From Fragilariopsis cylindrus CCMP1102 (taxonomy: Eukaryota; Bacillariophyta; Bacillariophyceae; Bacillariales; Bacillariaceae): DNA of 64,000 bases. The notes under the pieces were generated by a model, which had not been told where the DNA came from, made no database searches, and saw only the letters and a list, made by a program, of their open reading frames with translations. The stretch is taken from assembly GCA_900095095.1 (NCBI GenBank), contig FMBT01000403.1:62001-126000 (forward strand), given 5' to 3'. Positions 58,684 through 64,000 of this stretch are shown here, piece after piece. The position numbers and the translations under genes are program-made. Numbering within the stretch: the first letter of the stretch is position 1; every line of letters starts with the position of its first letter.

Positions 58684-59565
58684 ATGGTAGCGATCGAAGA
58701 AATTCAAGAAGAGGTGACTCCTCCTTCTCAAGAAAGACTTTTGGATGCGGAAGAAATTGAAAAACTCGTGTCGCAATTGAAACGTCCAACTGCTACAATG
58801 CAGATTGTATCATTGGTCAAAAAATTGAAAAAAGAAGCTTCCGCTTTACAATCCATCGAATCTACAAACTCCAACGATGATAGTGTTGAGTCAACAACAT
58901 CAGCAATAGCGACTAAGACTCATACATCGCCGGTCGCTCCTACTCCTGTCCCTACCCCTGTAGTACGTGTACCCGTCGCCCTCCCTAAGTCAGTAGGTAC
59001 AACAATGTCGTCATCATCGGTTACGTATAATAGTATTGATCGATTTATGTTTGATGCTGGTGGATCCAGTGATAAATTTGTTACATTGTACCTACCATTA
59101 CCTGGAGTTAGTTCTGCTATTCAAAATAAGGACGAGCAAATTAAATGTAACTTTGAAAAGGATGCATTTGATGTCTCTATTTTGGATATAAATGGAAAAA
59201 ATTATCGTATCAAACGTGATAATTTAGAACATGATATCATTCCAGAAAAATCAAAATACATTATGAAGGCTGATAAAATTATTGTGAAGCTTGCTAAAAG
59301 TAAAGGTGAATATGGAACCTTTGATTTTTGGAGTAAATTAACTGATCCCAAACGGAAGGAAAAGAAAAATAGTAAAACAGGAGGAGCATCCGATCCAACC
59401 GGTGGTATTATGTCAATGATGAAAGATATGTATGACTCTGGAGATGATAACATGAAAAAAATGATTGGTGAAACTATGTTGAAACAACGTAATGGAGAAT
59501 TGAACAATGGCAAAATGGATAGTGGATTGGGAGGTATGGGAGGCTTGGGAGATTTTGGAAAGTAA
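58684..59565 (+). CDS. CACYBP: Calcyclin-binding protein (CacyBP/SIP)-like
   Basis: Single exon, 293 residues. CacyBP/SIP is an adaptor between E3 ligases (Siah, Skp1) and a co-chaperone-like CS domain. The N-terminal helical hairpin (about 15-60: LLDAEEIEKLVSQLKRPTA and IVSLVKKLKKEAS) fits the Siah-binding dimer region. A Pro/Thr-rich linker follows (about 80-105), then a CS domain (about 118-220: FVTLYLPLPGVS, CNFEKDAFDVSIL, IIVKLAKSKGEYGTFDFWSK). The C-terminal SGS-type segment reads SDPTGGIMSMMKDMYDSGDD and MKKMIGETMLKQR, matching the D-P-x-x-G-L-M ... Y-x-D-G-D-D-x-M-K pattern of the family. It ends in a Gly-rich tail. The gene is divergent from cluster member D. Confidence 0.88.
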   Translation: MVAIEEIQEEVTPPSQERLLDAEEIEKLVSQLKRPTATMQIVSLVKKLKKEASALQSIESTNSNDDSVESTTSAIATKTHTSPVAPTPVPTPVVRVPVALPKSVGTTMSSSSVTYNSIDRFMFDAGGSSDKFVTLYLPLPGVSSAIQNKDEQIKCNFEKDAFDVSILDINGKNYRIKRDNLEHDIIPEKSKYIMKADKIIVKLAKSKGEYGTFDFWSKLTDPKRKEKKNSKTGGASDPTGGIMSMMKDMYDSGDDNMKKMIGETMLKQRNGELNNGKMDSGLGGMGGLGDFGK

Positions 59566-60177
59566 GTGATTAATACTGTTTATACAAAAACAACAACGAG
59601 TAGCGAGTAGCGAGAACATTATAAAATAATGGTCACAGTAATGAATACAAAATATGGGAGAATAGAAGAAATGATCATGGAAAGCTACGAATAGTGTGGT
59701 GGTCGTATTATAATATAACACGATGATATAATGAATGAATCAATTTAAAAAAATAAAAAAGTTAGTATCATCAAATCAAATAGGCAGATGTATGTTGAAT
59801 TTAAATATTAATTCAGCAAATTTTAGAAAAAGTAAATTATGTCTTCGACTACTGTACGTGATATATATGTTTGCCATTGTCTTGTTCTCTAGTAGTTACT
59901 CAATCCAACTAAGAAAATCCAATTTATTTACTACTTAAGTAGTATGGTAGTTTTTTGTTGTCATATATTTCGTCCCCCAAATTCTTATTTGGGGGCATTT
60001 CTGACCGACGTTCGTGCCATCAACAATCAATAATCATTTCTTTTTATTTAATCTGAATCTAAATTTGACCATGTTCAATGAAGAACAAATATTCTCATTA
60101 ACAAATACGACAGCATACTTCATTACCCCCCCCCAAACAAACACTGCAAATCGTTGCTGTCCCATTATATTCTGATT
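59566..60177. other. Intergenic with a strong hairpin
   Basis: 612 bp. It contains a perfect 9-bp inverted repeat, CCCCCAAAT/ATTTGGGGG, with a 4-nt loop at 59974-59995. A run of C at about 60126-60134 is also present. No gene supported. Confidence 0.6.
59974..59995. repeat. Perfect 9-bp stem-loop
   Basis: CCCCCAAAT, loop TCTT, ATTTGGGGG. It lies about 400 bp after the CacyBP stop and 180 bp before the next start, so it may be in a 3' UTR, a leader or neither. Confidence 0.8.
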
Positions 60178-61092
60178 ATGAATCAAATTACAACGTCGTT
60201 GGTTTTGCTGCTCGTCACAGCCGATCCACTAGGATCTTATTCATTCAATACTGCCAGCACGAGTTGTCGAATAGCAGGTCGGCAGCACCTACCTAAAACT
60301 AAAATACCGACGACGTTGATTAATACTAGATCTCAAAATAATCAAAATCTCAAAACAATAAATCGTATCTCTGTATTCCTTCAGTCCTCATCGGGGTCGT
60401 CCGGCGATGATATTAATGATGAGCCAGAAATCGGCTTTGCTAGAGCAACAACAACATCCACAACGGTAGACAACAATGATCAAAGTACCAACAACAAAAA
60501 GAAAGATGAAGGCACAGGAGGAGGAGGTGCAGCTGCTACCAATACTATCAATGAACGATTACTAGCAGAGCTTCAAGATGCAGAACAAAAGGAACGATTC
60601 GGATCAAAATCGACAATAGGAAAGAAACTTGGTTCGGTAGATGGATACGGACGATCACGTAAATCAGATGAAGAAATTAAGATGGCTATTGAAGAAGCTC
60701 GTGATTTGAATGGTGTGAATCCAATCGTTGCAATCGGTGGCTCATTTTTTGCATTCGCTGTTGCAGCGGCCTTATGGTATGCCACAAACCAATTGGGAAG
60801 TTACTTCGTCTCACATCCGCCTGCAACAGATGTATATTTCGTAATCCGATCCGCACAAGTATTTCGTAATGTTGTTATGGGATTAATTTCTCTTGCTGCT
60901 GGATTTTTTGGTGTATGTGGTCTTGGAATTTTTGGTATGGGAGTTCGTGTAGCATATGGAATTGCCAATGGAGAATTAGACCCGACACCGATAGTGTCAT
61001 TAAGTAAGCCAAAGGAAACCGTCAATATGTCTAAAATGATGGATCTGATGATGAACAAGAAGCCAGGAAGAAGAGGGGGAGGCAGGAAATAG
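60178..61092 (+). CDS. DUF3082 family protein, probably in a plastid membrane
   Basis: 304 residues from the ATG at 60178; the open frame continues 8 codons upstream without ATG. The leader has a hydrophobic stretch (TTSLVLLLVTADPLG) followed by SYSFNT, an S-F junction resembling diatom plastid leaders. A low-complexity linker (about 70-140) precedes a helix with LLAELQDAEQKERFGSK. The C-terminal half holds two membrane helices: IVAIGGSFFAFAVAAALWYA and VVMGLISLAAGFFGVCGLGI, the latter preceded by IRSAQVFRNVV. This pair with an amphipathic segment between matches DUF3082, found in cyanobacteria and plastids. Function unknown in the family. Ends in a basic Gly/Arg tail. Confidence 0.78.
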   Translation: MNQITTSLVLLLVTADPLGSYSFNTASTSCRIAGRQHLPKTKIPTTLINTRSQNNQNLKTINRISVFLQSSSGSSGDDINDEPEIGFARATTTSTTVDNNDQSTNNKKKDEGTGGGGAAATNTINERLLAELQDAEQKERFGSKSTIGKKLGSVDGYGRSRKSDEEIKMAIEEARDLNGVNPIVAIGGSFFAFAVAAALWYATNQLGSYFVSHPPATDVYFVIRSAQVFRNVVMGLISLAAGFFGVCGLGIFGMGVRVAYGIANGELDPTPIVSLSKPKETVNMSKMMDLMMNKKPGRRGGGRK

Positions 61093-62002
61093 TCCGAGAC
61101 TTATAAAGAACACAGCAATAGTTGATACAGTAGCCCAATTTAGTGCTGCTCCTGCTTTCGTACAATATATACGGTATATCGAATAATATTACTGGGAAGG
61201 CGAAACTAAAATAATGTGCTATCTATAAATTCAAGATGAGAGTATATTATGCATGAATAAAAAATGGGAATTTGTTGCTCAGAAAATTGCTATAGTAGTT
61301 GATAAAGACACAATACAAGTTTGACGGCTTCTACAAAGAAAACATATGTAGTAGAAAGAAATATTATTCGTTCATTGATTTTTTTTCTACTACGAGTAGT
61401 TGTTTTTCACACAGATAATGATATCACTGTGCCATTCCAATTCATCAATCGCTCTATTAGTAATGTGGGACGTGAAGTACTGTATTTTGGGTGTGATTGT
61501 ATGAGCTTGAATTCGAATTTGTAGTGTGTTGAATGTACTGTATATGTACTGTAGTATATTTTATGTTGCTAACTTAGTGCTTAATTAATACACTGTAATA
61601 CTTATTGTACGCCTACCAATTATGATTTGATTCTAGTCGAGTAAGTGGAATATTAGTCAGACGAGTCGAATGCAAATTTATGGTTTCTGTCTGCGTCACA
61701 GATGATTAATTTTAACCACACAAATCATACTTGTACACGATTTCTACGCGAAACTTGCTTCTCTGAGCCGAAAAAAGCACTACATACTGCGAATCATTAT
61801 CAATCAACATATTGAATTCGCTGTATCATATCTTCTTCTTTCTACAGTAATAGTACACACGAAGAAAAAAAAACAATAGAGAGGAAACGACTACGTCAAC
61901 GTCGTTACACTAATCAACTAGCTAGGAAATCATAAAACCGCACACAAAGCATTAACCTTTCGGAATCGAAAAAAAAGAAAAAAAAACACATTCTATCTCA
62001 AA
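61093..62002. other. Intergenic upstream of tryptophan synthase
   Basis: 910 bp, AT-rich, no supported gene. An A-rich leader directly precedes the start at 62003. Confidence 0.4.
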
Positions 62003-64000
62003 ATGCGCATAACATCGTTTACCCTATGGTTGGCCTGTACCACTTTTGCGTCGTCGACTAGTGCCTTTTCCGGATCATCTACACTTGGAAGATCAACACG
62101 ACCAGAAGGACGTCATCATGTTGTCGATAATAAAAAGAGTAAATCTATTCTTCCACTTCACGTAGCGGCTGAGACATCAGAAGCAATTTCTGTCGCAGAT
62201 ATGGAACGAGGAATGGGAGGACGTATCGAATCGGCCTTCGAATCGGCGAAAGAGAGAGGAGAGGCTGCATTTGTTGCATTTATTACGGCTGGATATCCTG
62301 CGAAAGAAGGTATGTTTAAGTGTATTTATTTTTATTCTCATTTATTCTAATGTTGTTGCGAGAAAAACTTTTCGAATATCAACTTCATGCCGTATAATTA
62401 TTTTAATTTGAAAAAGGAAGAAAGAGAAACGTTGATTACATTCGCTTCGATATCAAATTAAATAATCATTCTAATCGTGGAACCAACCTTTTTCTTTCTT
62501 CTACTTTTGAATTTGAATCTTGAAAAAAACACGTCTTTGTTGGTCGTTACTTTCCTTTGAAAATAGATACGCCATCAATTCTCATGGCAATGCAAGAAGG
62601 AGGGGCTTCGGTTATTGAATTGGGTATCCCATACACAGATCCACAAGCTGATGGTGCCACTATCACAGCCGCCAATCAGGTTGCTATAAAAGGTGGAACA
62701 TCAGAAATTGGTCCTTGTCTTGCTATGGTCAAGGAGGCACGAGAAATGGGATTAACTGTTCCAGTTGTTTTGATGGGATACTGCAATCCTTTCATTCAAT
62801 ACGGTGAAGATCGATTGTGTGCCGAAGCAAAGGAGGCTGGTGCTGATGGTTTCATTGTCGTAGATTTACCACCTGAAGAAGGTATCGATTTGAACAAGGC
62901 ATGTGTGAAATACGGACTTTCCAATATTCCATTATTAGCTCCCACTAGTAGTGATAAAAGGATTGCATCCTTAACAGATATGGCCTCAACCTTTTTGTAT
63001 TGTGTGTCTGTCACGGGTGTGACTGGCGCCCGGACTGAGCTCCCTGCCGATTTGGACGATTTTATTAAAAGAGTTCGATCTAAGACAGACTTACCATTAG
63101 CGGTTGGCTTCGGTATTTCTTCTCCAGAAATGGTAAACGGTGTTGCCAATATGGCGGATGGAGTTGTTGTCGGAAGTTCTATCCTGAACGCTATGAAGGG
63201 ATTGGGAGACGATGCTACAACTGCAGAAAGGGCGGAAGCTGTTCGTAGTGTCATTGCGCATCTGGTTACAGGTGTTAAGCAAGACGAAAGTCCTAAGAAT
63301 CAGGCTACCAAATTAGGTCAAGTTCCTCAGGAATGGGCCAAAGTTAATGAGAAATCTCGGTTCGGTCAATTTGGTGGACAATTTATTCCTGAAACTCTCT
63401 CAGTGGCCTTTGAGGAAATCGAAGAGGCGTACGATGAAATTAAGGGTGATCCTGATTTTTTGGCTGAATTGGATCGTTATCGACGAGATTTTGTTGGAGG
63501 ACCAACCCCACTCCATAAAGCCGAACGATTAACCGAATTAGCAGGAGGTGCTACCATTTGGTTGAAGAGAGAAGATTTGGCCCATACAGGTGCCCACAAA
63601 ATTAACAATGCGATCGGGCAAGCTCTATTGGCCAAACGTATTGGTAAAAAACGTATCATTGCCGAAACAGGTGCAGGACAGCATGGTGTTGCAACAGCAA
63701 CTGTATGTGCTATGTTTGGATTAGAATGTATCGTCTACATGGGTGCTGTTGACTGCGAACGTCAAAAGTTAAATGTATTCCGAATGAACACACTTGGTGC
63801 TAAGGTCGTTCCCGTTGAGGTTGGTCAACGCACACTCAAGGATGCTATCAATGAAGCTATGGCTGATTGGGTAACCAATGTCCGCGATACACATTACCTT
63901 ATTGGTTCTGCAGTCGGTCCTCATCCATTCCCCACTATCGTCAGAGACTTTCAAAGTGTGATTGGTAAGGAGATCAAGGAACAATACAAGGCGAAGAACG
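62003..64000 (+). CDS. Tryptophan synthase, fused alpha-beta, plastid-targeted (3' end outside window)
   Basis: Exon 1 is 62003-62309; exon 2 starts at 62567 and runs past the window end. It makes tryptophan from indole-3-glycerol phosphate and serine, using indole as a channelled intermediate. The leader ([20 protein letters not shown] followed by AFSG) is a signal peptide with the TSAF junction, a textbook ASAFAP plastid motif. The alpha part has [10 protein letters not shown], then [16 protein letters not shown] with the catalytic Glu and Asp, and ends near the [14 protein letters not shown] phosphate-site region. After a short linker the beta part begins [13 protein letters not shown] and carries [20 protein letters not shown] with the PLP-binding Lys, and [20 protein letters not shown]. 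Alpha precedes beta, as in fungi and diatoms. Confidence 0.96.

Overview
The window looks like nuclear DNA of a diatom or a close stramenopile alga. The grounds are: AT-rich intergenic DNA; short GT-AG introns; eukaryote-only machinery (APC/C, retromer, GPI synthesis, GATOR2, Pol II assembly); several proteins that start with a signal peptide followed by an Ala/Ser-Phe junction, as in the ASAFAP-type plastid leaders of secondary red-plastid algae; an alpha-beta fused tryptophan synthase; and a huge Pro/Ser repeat protein of the kind common in diatoms. The species cannot be fixed from sequence alone. Exon borders below were worked out by reading splice sites and phase by eye.

Layout. 0.9-10.4 kb: APC5 (minus), VPS29 (plus, three exons), RPAP1/MINIYO-like (plus). 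10.5-13.9 kb: secreted ankyrin protein, a Stowaway-like MITE, PIG-A (four exons). 15-20.8 kb: DNAJC17-like J protein, a large FG-GAP/VCBS-like protein, a Cys-rich and probably GPI-anchored surface protein. 21-22.4 kb: a decayed methyltransferase-like pseudogene abutting a relic of a retroelement-type reading frame. 23.7-31.7 kb: one six-exon gene for a 2372-residue protein with an acidic N-terminus, mini-exons, about 1300 residues of Pro-Ser/Pro-Thr repeats and a somatomedin-B-like tail. 33.2-39.7 kb: WDR59-like GATOR2 subunit and NudC. 40.3-41.0 kb: three nearly identical copies of a 280-bp repeat. 41.6-48.8 kb: an unknown Ser-rich basic protein, lysyl-tRNA synthetase with two WHEP repeats and a probable plastid leader, a membrane J protein, and a small probable plastid protein. 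49.5-51.1 kb: a mitochondrial carrier. 51.4-58.3 kb: four short secreted helical proteins that are paralogues of each other, interleaved with a Kv-type potassium channel. 58.7-64 kb: CacyBP/SIP, a DUF3082 plastid membrane protein, and the start of plastid tryptophan synthase, cut by the window end.

Most genes are unrelated housekeeping genes and no operon logic is expected. The best candidate for something undescribed is the cluster of four secreted paralogues (51400-51819, 54840-55286, 56070-56777, 57624-58334). They share a His-x-x-Gly-x-x-hydrophobic-Leu core inside a coiled-coil-like segment, and two of them share an intron position and phase. The repeat-rich giant gene at 23686-31672 is the second. 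No tRNA, rRNA or CRISPR array was seen.
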